Source: Streptomyces regalis (lineage in GTDB: Bacteria > Actinomycetota > Actinomycetes > Streptomycetales > Streptomycetaceae). Taken from it: 38,690 nt of DNA. Made by a program: the position numbers and the translations under genes. The stretch is from assembly GCF_001509475.1 (NCBI RefSeq), contig NZ_LLZG01000415.1, positions 1-38,690 of the forward strand, given 5' to 3'. Each line of letters starts with the position of its first letter. Position 1 is the first letter of the stretch. Below, piece by piece: positions 15,800 to 23,017 of the stretch. The notes beneath the pieces were generated by a model. It did no database searches, was not told the origin of the DNA, and saw nothing but the letters and a program-made list of their open reading frames with translations.

Positions 15800-16462
15800 A
15801 TTTCCTCCTTCTCGGACGTACATCTCCTGGCCCTGGCTGCCACTGTCAGCTCGACGGCTCAGCCGGGCAGGGATGGGAGAAGTGCTACGTCCTCGGGAAG
15901 GAGAGCGCCTGCACTCGGTGGCGCTAACCGCGCCCGAATCACCGGCGATCACCCCCGAGCGACAACCACTGGTCGCGCCTGACACGCATCACGCACAACC
16001 TTGCTGGACAGGCTTCGCCGGATGAGCGAAGACCCCCCTGCCCAAGAGCCGGCGCCACTGCCGCCGACTCTGCTCGGTGGGGACCCAGGAACTCCCGCGA
16101 CCCAACCGGCTGTCGGGGTACGGGAATGGACCGAGCGTGGCCGATCGTGGTGCATTCTCGCCGCCCGCACAAGGGGCTTCGTTACTCAGTAGTAACGGCC
16201 GGATAACCGAACAACGACCCGTCGGTCTCGACCAGCGACACAGGGTGGCGTCAAGTGACCGGACAAGTCCATTAATCACCGGACAGAATCCGACAGAACG
16301 GCGCCCGCGACTTACCCGCAGTAACTGCGGCCGCGATTACCAAGATTTGGTAAAGCGCGGCCGCATTGATGCTCTGTCGACAGATCTCTTCACTCGGGCA
16401 ACACGGCCCTGCGCGTTTAGTTACTGGTCAGAACGGGGCCGCCGCCCCGCCCGGAGCCCCGG
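15800..16462. promoter_or_regulatory. Long gene-free control region with repeated dyads
   Basis: About 660 bases hold no convincing gene. They contain dyads at 16180-16197 (CGTTACT/AGTAACG), 16317-16329 (CGCAGT/ACTGCG) and 16327-16364 (TTACCAA/TTGGTAA between two GCGGCCGC boxes), plus a single GTTACT at 16420. The DUF6230 operon reads away from it. The CnoX-like gene ends into it. Confidence 0.55.
16327..16364. promoter_or_regulatory. Nested inverted repeat bounded by two GCGGCCGC boxes
   Basis: GCGGCCGC occurs at 16327-16334 and 16357-16364, enclosing the perfect dyad TTACCAA-GAT-TTGGTAA (16337-16353). In RNA from the minus strand this folds into a hairpin 98 bases past the CnoX-like stop, so it could be a terminator. 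As DNA it could be an operator. Confidence 0.5.
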
Positions 16463-17440
16463 TCAGAACAGCGCGCGCGCCAACGCCCTGCGCGCCGCCG
16501 CCACCCGCGGATCGTCGCCACCCACGACTTCGAACAGCTCCAGCAACCGAAGCCGTACGGCGTCCCGGTCGTCACCAACCGTGCGCTGCACGGTGTCGAT
16601 GAGCCGCCCGAAGGCGTCCTCGACATGCCCGCCCACCAGATCCAGGTCGGCGGCCGCGATCTGCGCCCGCACATCCGTGGGGTTCTCGGCGGCGTCCTTG
16701 CGCACCTGCTGGGGGTCGGCGTCCTGCACGCGCTGGAGCAACTCGGCCTGGGCGAGCCCGAGTTTGGCCTCGGTGTTCGCCGGGTCCTCGCTCAGTACGT
16801 TCTTGTAGGCCTGGACGGCGCCGCCCAAGTCGCCCGCGTCCAGGGCCTGTACGGCGGCTTCGAGCAGCGCGTCGTACGGACCCGCCGGCGCGCTGGGAGC
16901 GGCGGTCTGGGCGCCACCCGGCTCGGCGTCCGGGTCGACGGTGAGGCCGGTGAGACCGAACCGCTGCTCGGCGACGGTGACCAGCTGATCCAGCGTCTCG
17001 CGGATCTGCGCCTCCCCGGCTGCCCCCTGGAAGAGCGGCAGCGCCTGACCCGCGACGACGGCGAACACAGCGGGGATCCCCTGCACGCCGAACTGCTGCA
17101 TCAGCATCTGGTTGGCGTCGACGTCGATCTTGGCGAGGAGGAACCGGCCGTTGTACTCGACGGCGAGCCGCTCCAGTACCGGGCTCAGCTGCTTGCAGGG
17201 CTGGCACCACTCGGCCCAGAAGTCGATGACGACGGGCACCTCGGCGGACCGCTGAAGGACCTCCCGCTCGAACCCCGCCTCATCCACATCGATGACGAGG
17301 TCCGCGGGCGACACCGCCCCTCCCCCGCCCTGCCGGGCGGCCTCGGCACGCGCCTGCTCCGCCTTCGCCTTGGCCTCCTGGGCCGCCTTCACCGCGGCGA
17401 GGTCGACGACTCCGCTCATGGACATGTTCCGTGGCTGCAT
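16463..17440 (-). CDS. Thioredoxin-TPR protein (CnoX/YbbN-like)
   Basis: This 325-residue cytoplasmic protein begins with a charged Ala/Glu/Lys helix (AAQEAKAKAEQARAEAARQG). A thioredoxin domain at about 50-155 has the intact active site WCQPC (Cys79, Cys82) and the cis-proline loop GIPAVFAVV. A C-terminal tetratricopeptide region at about 185-325 includes LLEAAVQALDAGDLGGAVQA and NPTDVRAQIAAADLDLVGGH. This is the architecture of the CnoX/YbbN chaperedoxins, which shield clients and can reduce or mix disulphides. The intact CxxC suggests redox activity, unlike E. coli YbbN. ATG 17440 is chosen for its GGAGG 8 bases upstream. In-frame ATGs follow at codons 6 and 8. It is divergent from a TetR gene. 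Confidence 0.88.
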   Translation of the reverse strand: MQPRNMSMSGVVDLAAVKAAQEAKAKAEQARAEAARQGGGGAVSPADLVIDVDEAGFEREVLQRSAEVPVVIDFWAEWCQPCKQLSPVLERLAVEYNGRFLLAKIDVDANQMLMQQFGVQGIPAVFAVVAGQALPLFQGAAGEAQIRETLDQLVTVAEQRFGLTGLTVDPDAEPGGAQTAAPSAPAGPYDALLEAAVQALDAGDLGGAVQAYKNVLSEDPANTEAKLGLAQAELLQRVQDADPQQVRKDAAENPTDVRAQIAAADLDLVGGHVEDAFGRLIDTVQRTVGDDRDAVRLRLLELFEVVGGDDPRVAAARRALARALF

Positions 17441-17575
17441 GCGTCTATCCTCCCCCGTTCCCCGCGCACGTGTGAAAAGCACTGTGAAAGCCGGTCCGGC
17501 CTGATGCTGTTTCGGCGCCGGGTCCCCACCCCACGCCGTGCGTGTCGTCGCTCGCGTACGTCCATCGCGAGCTTT

Positions 17576-17592
17576 CGCTACGAGTCGTAGCG
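17576..17592. promoter_or_regulatory. Perfect 17-bp dyad, candidate TetR operator
   Basis: CGCTACGA, a single G, then TCGTAGCG form a perfect dyad between the divergent CnoX-like and TetR genes. The length and one-base centre are usual for TetR-family operators that autoregulate. Confidence 0.55.
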
Positions 17593-17685
17593 TAATGGCA
17601 TCGAGTGCCACCTGGACACCACCCAGCGGTGATCTCCCTCACGACCTCACAGAATCCCCGGATATCGCGGAGATATGGTCGAGGG

Positions 17686-18309
17686 ATGCAGAGCCGCACC
17701 TCCGCCGCCCGCCCCGGCCGCCCGCGCAGCGCGGCCGCGGCCACGGCGATCCTGGCCGCGACGCGGGAGGTGCTGGTCGAGGTGGGCTGGTCCAAGCTCA
17801 CCCTGGGAGACGTGGCAACCCGCGCCGGGGTGGCGAAGACGACCCTCTACCGCCGCTGGTCCGGCAAGAACGAGCTCGTGGTGGACGCAGTCGCGGAACT
17901 CTTCGACGAACTGGAGCTCCCGGACCGCGGCACTCTCGCCGCCGACGTCGAGGGCGTGGTCCTGCAGTTCGCGGCCATCCTGGCCCGCCCCGAGGCGAAG
18001 AGCGGACTGATGGCGGTGGTGGCGGAGTCGACGAGGGACGATGCCCTCCGGCAACGCATCGGCGAGTCGATCGTGGACCGCCAGAAGCGCCTGGTCCTGG
18101 AGGGCCGGGCCAGAGCACAGGCCCGTGGCGAGCTACCGCCGGAGCCGGATGCGGCGGAATCGGCGCGCACGATGGACCTGATCTTCGACGTGATCGCGGG
18201 CGCGGTGGTGCACCGGGCCCTGGTGAGCGCCGAGCCCGTCGACGCCACGTGGGCGCGGAGTTTCACCGCGCTCCTGCTCAACGGCCTGACCGCAGCCACG
18301 ACAGACTGA
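17686..18309 (+). CDS. TetR-family regulator
   Basis: This 207-residue protein has an N-terminal TetR helix-turn-helix: ILAATREVLVEVGWSKLTLG, then DVATRAGVAKTTLYRRWSGK at about 39-58. The C-terminal ligand and dimer domain is all helical (MDLIFDVIAGAVVHRALVSA near the end). The ATG at 17686 is chosen because MQSRTSAARPGRPRS is the usual short basic lead before the HTH. TATGGT ends 6 bases upstream, so the message may be leaderless. AGGG directly abuts the ATG and is too close to act as a normal ribosome site. It is divergent from the CnoX-like gene and convergent with icmA. The 17-bp dyad upstream is its most likely operator. The ligand is unknown. Confidence 0.92.
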   Translation: MQSRTSAARPGRPRSAAAATAILAATREVLVEVGWSKLTLGDVATRAGVAKTTLYRRWSGKNELVVDAVAELFDELELPDRGTLAADVEGVVLQFAAILARPEAKSGLMAVVAESTRDDALRQRIGESIVDRQKRLVLEGRARAQARGELPPEPDAAESARTMDLIFDVIAGAVVHRALVSAEPVDATWARSFTALLLNGLTAATTD

Positions 18310-18359
18310 CGCCCGTTCCCGCGACGGACGAGCAGGGCGGAATCGGGCGGTGCTGTCGT

Positions 18360-18404
18360 ACGCCCGGGTCGACGCCCTGCCGCTCCGCCGTCACCAGGTA
18401 CATG
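18360..18404. repeat. 45-bp copy of icmA coding sequence (copy A)
   Basis: This 45-base segment in the TetR-icmA gap is identical at 44 of 45 positions, in the same orientation, to 19602-19646 inside icmA. It begins ACGCCCGGGTCGACGCCCTG. It ends 42 bases before the icmA stop and in minus-strand sense encodes [15 protein letters not shown] instead of [15 protein letters not shown]. Confidence 0.95.
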
Positions 18405-18445
18405 GGAGCAGGAAAAACTCCCCGCCCCACCCCCACCCGGGCGCC

Positions 18446-20146
18446 TCAGAAGCCGGCCGGCTCCGTGTACACCCCCCACTCGTCCCGCAGCACACCGCAG
18501 ATCTCGCCGAGGGTCGCCTCGGCGCGTACGGCGTCCAGCATCGGTTCGATCATGTTGGCGCCGCTGCGGGCGGCGGCCAGCATCCCGTCCAGCGCCGTGC
18601 GCACCGCGGCGTCGTCGCGGCCCGCCTTGCGCGCGCCGAGCACCCGCACCTGCTCCCGCTCCACCTCGTGGCTCACCCGCAGGATCTCCAGGTCGCCGGT
18701 GACGGAACCGGTGTGGGCGTTGACTCCCACGACCCTCTTCTCGCCCTTCTCCAGCGACTGCTGATACCGGAACGCCGACTCGGCGATCTCCCCGGTGAAC
18801 CAGCCGTCCTCGATCCCGCGCAGGATCCCGGACGTGATCGGCCCGATCGGGTGCTGCCCGTCGGGATGGGCCCGCAGCCCCCGCTCCTTTATCTGCTCGA
18901 AGATCTTCTCGGCGTCGGCCTCGATCCGGTCGGTCAGCTGCTCGACGTACCAGGAACCGCCCAGCGGATCGGCCACGTTGGCGACCCCGGTCTCCTCCAT
19001 GAGGACCTGCTGCGTGCGCAGGGCGATCTCGGCGGCCTGCTCGGAGGGCAGCGCAAGGGTCTCGTCGAGGGCGTTGGTGTGCAGCGAGTTCGTCCCGCCC
19101 AGTACGGCCGCGAGCGCCTCGACGGCCGTACGCACGACGTTGTTGTACGGCTGCTGGGCGGTCAGCGAGACACCGGCGGTCTGCGTGTGGAAGCGCAGCC
19201 ACTGCGCCTTGTCGGTCTGCGCCCCGTACACGTCCCGCATCCAGCGCGCCCAGATCCGGCGTGCGGCACGGAACTTGGCGATCTCCTCGAAGAAATCGAC
19301 GTGCGCGTCGAAGAAGAAGGACAGGCCGGGGGCGAAGACATCGACGTCCAGCCCGCGCGACAGGCCCAGCTCGACGTACCCGAACCCGTCCGCCAGCGTG
19401 TACGCCAGCTCCTGCGCGGCCGTCGAGCCGGCCTCGCGGATGTGGTAGCCGGAGACGGACAGCGGCTTGTAGGCGGGGATGCCGGCGGCGCAGTGCTCCA
19501 TGAGGTCGCCGATGAGGCGCAGGTGCGGCTCGGGCTGGAAGAGCCACTCCTTCTGAGCGATGTACTCCTTGAAGATGTCGGTCTGCAGCGTGCCGTTGAG
19601 CACGCCCGGGTCGACGCCCTGCCGCTCCGCCGCCACCAGGTACATGCAGAAGACCGGCACGGCCGGACCGCTGATGGTCATGGACGTGGTCACGTCGCCC
19701 AGCGGGATGTCCTTGAACAGGACCTCCATGTCGGCGGCCGAGTCGATGGCGACACCGCAGTGGCCGACCTCGCCCAGCGAGCGCGGGTCGTCGGAGTCGC
19801 GGCCCATGAGCGTCGGCATGTCGAAGGCGACCGAGAGGCCGCCCCCGCCGTTGCCGAGGATCATCTTGTACCGCTCGTTGGTCTGCTCGGCGTTCCCGAA
19901 CCCGGCGAACTGCCGGATGGTCCACGTCCGCCCTCGGTAGCCGGTCGGATACAGCCCGCGTGTGTAGGGGTACTCCCCGGGCCACCCGATCCGCTCGAAG
20001 CCCTCGTACCTGTCTCCCGGCCGGGGCCCGTACACCGGCTCCACGGGATCGCCGGAGAGCGTGGTGAAGTCAGCCGTGCGCTTGCGCGCTGTGTCGTACC
20101 GGGCCTGCCAGCGACGGCGGCCCTCTTCGATGGCGTCAGCGTCCAT
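18446..20146 (-). CDS. icmA: Isobutyryl-CoA mutase, large (catalytic) subunit
   Basis: This 566-residue enzyme is the length known for Streptomyces IcmA. With a separate B12-binding small subunit (IcmB, not in this window) it interconverts isobutyryl-CoA and n-butyryl-CoA by a coenzyme-B12 radical reaction, linking valine breakdown to butyryl and polyketide precursors. The MCM-type barrel shows [37 protein letters not shown] and [24 protein letters not shown] features. Two residues decide substrate: Phe80 (RQF) and Gln198 (IAQKEW). Both are the isobutyryl-CoA form, whereas methylmalonyl-CoA mutases have Tyr and Arg there. The ATG at 20146 is 7 bases after a -10 element, so the transcript may be leaderless. 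A 24-bp palindrome covers the promoter. Residues of about 168-182 are duplicated in DNA downstream of the gene. Confidence 0.95.
   Translation of the reverse strand: MDADAIEEGRRRWQARYDTARKRTADFTTLSGDPVEPVYGPRPGDRYEGFERIGWPGEYPYTRGLYPTGYRGRTWTIRQFAGFGNAEQTNERYKMILGNGGGGLSVAFDMPTLMGRDSDDPRSLGEVGHCGVAIDSAADMEVLFKDIPLGDVTTSMTISGPAVPVFCMYLVAAERQGVDPGVLNGTLQTDIFKEYIAQKEWLFQPEPHLRLIGDLMEHCAAGIPAYKPLSVSGYHIREAGSTAAQELAYTLADGFGYVELGLSRGLDVDVFAPGLSFFFDAHVDFFEEIAKFRAARRIWARWMRDVYGAQTDKAQWLRFHTQTAGVSLTAQQPYNNVVRTAVEALAAVLGGTNSLHTNALDETLALPSEQAAEIALRTQQVLMEETGVANVADPLGGSWYVEQLTDRIEADAEKIFEQIKERGLRAHPDGQHPIGPITSGILRGIEDGWFTGEIAESAFRYQQSLEKGEKRVVGVNAHTGSVTGDLEILRVSHEVEREQVRVLGARKAGRDDAAVRTALDGMLAAARSGANMIEPMLDAVRAEATLGEICGVLRDEWGVYTEPAGF
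19602..19646. repeat. 45-bp repeat inside icmA (copy B)
   Basis: This is the presumed source copy, part of the icmA reading frame, matching 18360-18404 at 44 of 45 bases in direct orientation. The distance between copies is 1242 bases, a multiple of three. Confidence 0.95.
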
Positions 20147-20153
20147 ACCCTCG

Positions 20154-20183
20154 AATTTACTAGGACGTCCTAGTAAATGTCGA
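20154..20183 (-). promoter_or_regulatory. icmA promoter overlapped by a 24-bp perfect palindrome
   Basis: On the minus strand -35 TCGACA (20178-20183) and -10 TAAATT (20154-20159) are 18 bases apart, and the -10 ends 7 bases before the icmA ATG. The perfect palindrome 20155-20178 (half-site ATTTACTAGGAC) fills the spacer and most of the -10, a position suited to a dimeric repressor. Confidence 0.75.
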
Positions 20184-20230
20184 CGGGAGAACCGCCGTAC
20201 CCGTCAGTACGGCGGTTACGTCAGGTTCCG

Positions 20231-20563
20231 TCAGGCCTTGGCGACAGCCGGGACCGGCCCGCCGACCAAGGGTTCGACCTGGCGGGTGACCTTGCGCTCG
20301 ACGAAGAAGGCCGCGAAGGGAATCGTCCCGGACAGCAGCACCCACAGCAGCTTGCCGAACGACCACTTGGCCTTGGAGCCGAGGTCGAAGGCGAAGATCA
20401 GATAGATGATGTAGAGGAAGCCGTGGACCTGGGAGACGGCGAAGGTGACGTCCTCGCCCTTGTCGAAGCCGTACTTGAACACCATGCAGGTGCACAGCAC
20501 GAGCAGCATGACGGCGGTGACGTAGGCCATGACGCGGTAGCGGGTCAGCACGCTTCGTTTCAT
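20231..20563 (-). CDS. DUF3817 membrane protein (copy 1)
   Basis: This 110-residue protein has three hydrophobic segments (VMAYVTAVMLLVLCTCMVFK, VHGFLYIIYLIFAFDL, LLWVLLSGTIPFAAFFV) and the DUF3817 pattern HGFLYIIYLIF followed by KAKWSFGKLLWVLLSGTIPF and a final FFVER. The ATG at 20563 is preceded by TACGCT ending 7 bases upstream, so it may be leaderless. There is no Shine-Dalgarno. A second DUF3817 gene lies at 32082 on the far side of the pigment cluster. An intrinsic terminator ends only 22 bases before this start, and a 29-base echo of the gene's own 5' end lies beyond that terminator. The function is unknown. Confidence 0.85.
   Translation of the reverse strand: MKRSVLTRYRVMAYVTAVMLLVLCTCMVFKYGFDKGEDVTFAVSQVHGFLYIIYLIFAFDLGSKAKWSFGKLLWVLLSGTIPFAAFFVERKVTRQVEPLVGGPVPAVAKA
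20526..20554. repeat. Direct repeat across a terminator (copy 1, in the DUF3817 start)
   Basis: These 29 bases near the 5' end of the DUF3817 gene match 20615-20643 at 25 positions, 89 bases apart. Both encode SVLTRYRVMA on the minus strand with different codons. Confidence 0.8.
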
Positions 20564-20584
20564 GGATATGAGCGTAACCGCCCC

Positions 20585-20606
20585 AAAAAACCCCGCGTCT
20601 GCGGGG
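20585..20606 (-). terminator. Intrinsic terminator between MarR and DUF3817 genes
   Basis: Read on the minus strand: CCCCGC, loop AGAC, GCGGGG, then TTTTTT (plus-strand A tract 20585-20590). It should stop transcription from the MarR gene and isolate DUF3817. Confidence 0.85.
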
Positions 20607-20614
20607 ACCACTAC

Positions 20615-20643
20615 GCCATCACGCGGTACCGCGTCAGGACGCT
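20615..20643. repeat. Direct repeat across a terminator (copy 2, remnant)
   Basis: Minus-strand translation gives PSVLTRYRVMA followed at once by TAG, where the intact DUF3817 gene has TAC. It looks like the truncated start of a second DUF3817 gene. Confidence 0.75.
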
Positions 20644-20692
20644 CGGACCACCTCCGCGTCGGCGGAGAGCAGCGCGCTGACCCGCAGAAACT

Positions 20693-21202
20693 CTACTCGT
20701 CCTCGAAGTCTCGCGCAGCGATTCGCAGCGGCCGCAGCATCGCGAAGATCTCCGCGCACTCCTCGGCGTCGTACACCCCGAGCCCGAAGTCCATGGCCAT
20801 CAGGTCGCGGGTGGCCGCCTCGACGACCTCGCGGCCCTTGTCGGTGATGGACGCGAGCGTGCCGCGTCCGTCGTTGGGGTTGGGGCGCTTGTCGACCAGG
20901 CCCGACTTGACCAGCCGGTCGACCGTGTTCGTCACGGACGTGGGATGCACCATCAGCCGCTCGCCGATCTTGGACATCGGCAGTTCCCCGGCCTTGGAGA
21001 AGTTGAGCAGCACCAGCGCCTCGTACCGCGCGAACGTCAGTCCGTACGGCTTGACCACCGCGTCGACCTCGCCGAGCAGGATCTGGTGCGCGCGCATGAT
21101 CGAGGTGATGGCCGCCATGGACGGCACGCTGCCCCAGCGCTGCTTCCAGAGTTCGTCGGCGCGGGCGATGGGATCGAAGGGAAGACTGAGCGGCTTCGGC
21201 AC
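20693..21202 (-). CDS. MarR-family regulator
   Basis: This 169-residue winged-helix regulator has the MarR layout: helix AITSIMRAHQILLGEVDAVV, then YGLTFARYEALVLLNFSKAG, recognition region MSKIGERLMVHPTSVTNTVD, and wing KRPNPNDGRGTLASITDKGR with the conserved D-x-R-G. It should bind a short palindrome as a dimer, usually as a ligand-released repressor. The GTG at 21202 follows a good promoter with its -10 7 bases away, so translation is probably leaderless. It is codirectional with DUF3817 and icmA but separated from them by a terminator. It borders the pigment cluster. Whether it controls icmA (24-bp palindrome), the cluster, or something else is open. Confidence 0.93.
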   Translation of the reverse strand: MPKPLSLPFDPIARADELWKQRWGSVPSMAAITSIMRAHQILLGEVDAVVKPYGLTFARYEALVLLNFSKAGELPMSKIGERLMVHPTSVTNTVDRLVKSGLVDKRPNPNDGRGTLASITDKGREVVEAATRDLMAMDFGLGVYDAEECAEIFAMLRPLRIAARDFEDE

Positions 21203-21209
21203 GGGACCG

Positions 21210-21238
21210 ACCTTACCGGCCGGTCACATGCTGGTCAG
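21210..21238 (-). promoter_or_regulatory. Predicted leaderless promoter of the MarR gene
   Basis: Minus-strand -35 CTGACC (21233-21238) and -10 TAAGGT (21210-21215) are 17 bases apart. The -10 ends 7 bases before the GTG at 21202. Confidence 0.6.
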
Positions 21239-21265
21239 CCCCGTCTCGCCTTTCGGTCCGGACGC

Positions 21266-21592
21266 TCAGCCGGCCACCGTCTCCTTCACCTGGAAGAGCG
21301 CCGTCCACCGATCGTCGTGCAGACAGGCGTTCATCGGCTCGACCAGGGTGGTGTGCTCGGGGCCGGTGCGCCACCGCTGGATGGCTTCGAGGCTGTCCCA
21401 CTCGCTGGTGAGCAGCCATTGAGAGGGATCGTCCAGGGAACGGCAGAGCTGTTCACCGAGGTGTCCCGGGGATCGCGCGACCCCTGCGAGTACGTCCTTG
21501 TAGGACTTCACGAAGTCCGCCTCCATCCCCGCACGCACCCGCAGCAGTCGAATCACGCGCACCCGCTCCGGGGCCGGGGAGCCGCCCGTCAT
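21266..21592 (-). CDS. ABM-fold (antibiotic biosynthesis monooxygenase-like) protein
   Basis: This 108-residue dimeric alpha-beta barrel protein has a core VIRLLRVRAGMEADFVKSYK, then PGHLGEQLCRSLDDPSQWLL and TSEWDSLEAIQRWRTGPEH. It starts at ATG 21592, overlapping the P450 stop by four bases (ATGA), so it is made together with the P450. It is clearly related to the first about 100 residues of the WhiE-I-like protein at 29855-30964 ([20 protein letters not shown] there). ABM proteins include cofactor-free quinone-forming oxygenases and cyclase-like helpers of aromatic polyketide pathways. Which applies here is not decided by the sequence. It is not in the eight-gene whiE set that I know. Confidence 0.85.
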   Translation of the reverse strand: MTGGSPAPERVRVIRLLRVRAGMEADFVKSYKDVLAGVARSPGHLGEQLCRSLDDPSQWLLTSEWDSLEAIQRWRTGPEHTTLVEPMNACLHDDRWTALFQVKETVAG

Positions 21593-22857
21593 GACGGGTC
21601 GAGGACGACCGGGAGCTCCGCCAGCCCGCGGAACGCGGGGAACGGCACGGTCAGCCAGCGCGCATCCTCCGGCGCCCCGGCCAGGGCCATATCGGGGAAT
21701 CGCGCGAAGAGCGACGTGAGGGCGGTCTGCATCTCCAGCCGCGCCAGCGGTGCGCCGATGCAGTAGTGCGGGCCGTACCCGAAGGCGAGATGCGTCGCCT
21801 GGACGTTCGGCCGCTGGACGTCCATCTCGTCCGGCGCCGCGAACATCTCCGGGTCCCGGTTGGCCCCGGTGATCGAGATCTGGACGAGCGAGCCCTTGGG
21901 GATGAGCACGTCCCGGATGACGATGTCTTCCTTCGCGTGGCGGAAGGTCGAGTTCTCCACGGAGGTCTCGAACCGGAAGATCTCCTCGATGGCCGCGTTC
22001 ATGGCGTTCTCGTCCCGGAGCGCCAGTTCCTTCTGATCCGGCCGGCTGAGCAGGTGGTAGACGGCGTTGCCGATCTGGTACGCCGTCGACTTGTGGCCCG
22101 CGAAGAGGAGCACCCACGCCGTCGAGACGAGTTCGTGGTCGGTGAGCGAGCCCTCCTGGTCCTGGGCCGTGACGAGGGCGCTGAGCAGACCTGAGTCCGG
22201 CTCGGTCCGCTTGCGTGCGCACAACTCAGCGAGATAGTCGCGCAGGTTTCCCTCGGCGATTTCCAGCGCTTTTCTCGCCTCCGGCCCGAAACCGGTCTGC
22301 GCGACGGTGGCGGACCATTCCTGAGCCTGTTTGCGTTCATTTTCCGGAACGCCCAGAAGTTCACAGATGACGTGCAGCGGAAGCGGGAAACAGAACTCCG
22401 GGAGCAGGTTCACCGGACCCGACGTCGGGCATTGGTCCAGCAGATCATCGGTGATCTCCTGCACGCGCGTACGCAGCGATTCCACCCTTTTCGGCGTGAA
22501 AGTGCTGCCGACGATCCTCCTGAGCCGGGTGTGCTTCGGCGGGTCCGAGAAGAGCATGTTGTCGTCCAGCGCGATCGACGAGTCACCGAAAATGCGGTGA
22601 TAGGCGTCGATGGCGCCGTACATGTCCTTGCTCAGCCGGGGGTCGGCCAGCGCGACACGCGCGTCGTCGTACCGCGTGATCAGGTACGTCTCGACGCCGT
22701 GGGGCGGCGACAGCGGGCACACCGGCGCTGCCTCGCGGAGCGCCGCGTACACGGGATGCGGGTTGGCCCGAAACTCCCGGGTGCAGTTCGAGGCCGCGGT
22801 CGCGGCCTCCTCGGGCGACAGTGCCTCGGATTCCTCGGATGCGAACGCTTGCGTCAT
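21589..22857 (-). CDS. Cytochrome P450 of the pigment cluster
   Basis: This 422-residue soluble bacterial P450 has the heme loop FGYGPHYCIGAP with ligand Cys366 and the ExxR pair at Glu292/Arg295. The I-helix reads LLFAGHKSTAYQ at 251-262. Most class I P450s have A-G-x-E/D-T-T, but here the acid is Lys256 and the following alcohol Ser257, which may change proton delivery. ATG 22857 is chosen because GGGG precedes it and MTQAFASEESEALSPEEA is a normal short lead. The frame is open further upstream, but that part overlaps the divergent FAD gene and looks non-coding. It is coupled to the ABM gene. It probably oxidises the polyketide, though the site is unknown. Confidence 0.95.
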   Translation of the reverse strand: MTQAFASEESEALSPEEAATAASNCTREFRANPHPVYAALREAAPVCPLSPPHGVETYLITRYDDARVALADPRLSKDMYGAIDAYHRIFGDSSIALDDNMLFSDPPKHTRLRRIVGSTFTPKRVESLRTRVQEITDDLLDQCPTSGPVNLLPEFCFPLPLHVICELLGVPENERKQAQEWSATVAQTGFGPEARKALEIAEGNLRDYLAELCARKRTEPDSGLLSALVTAQDQEGSLTDHELVSTAWVLLFAGHKSTAYQIGNAVYHLLSRPDQKELALRDENAMNAAIEEIFRFETSVENSTFRHAKEDIVIRDVLIPKGSLVQISITGANRDPEMFAAPDEMDVQRPNVQATHLAFGYGPHYCIGAPLARLEMQTALTSLFARFPDMALAGAPEDARWLTVPFPAFRGLAELPVVLDPS

Positions 22858-22880
22858 GACTGGATCCCCGGGGTAGGCGT

Positions 22881-22908
22881 GGATTCCGGCGGTCGGATTC
22901 CGTCGGTC
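22881..22908. repeat. Tandem 14-bp repeat in the P450/FAD divergent promoter
   Basis: Two adjacent copies of GGATTCCGKCGGTC (22881-22894 and 22895-22908) differ at one base, 24 bases upstream of the P450 start. It is a candidate direct-repeat operator for the two divergent tailoring units. Confidence 0.7.
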
Positions 22909-23017
22909 AGAGCCACCGTTTCCCGGGCGACACCTCGCCGCAAACGGCACTGCGCCATATGGGTCGGGTCGCCGTACTACGTGTGTGTGGCAGTCCGGCT
23001 TGGTAAACATCGTCGAC

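Noticed and set aside
17441..17611. Upstream extension of the CnoX-like protein
   Set aside because: It would cross the dyad and the divergent promoter. ATG 17440 has a good GGAGG.
18350..20173. 607-codon plus-strand frame opposite icmA
   Set aside because: High-GC antisense artefact. icmA has full motif support on the other strand.
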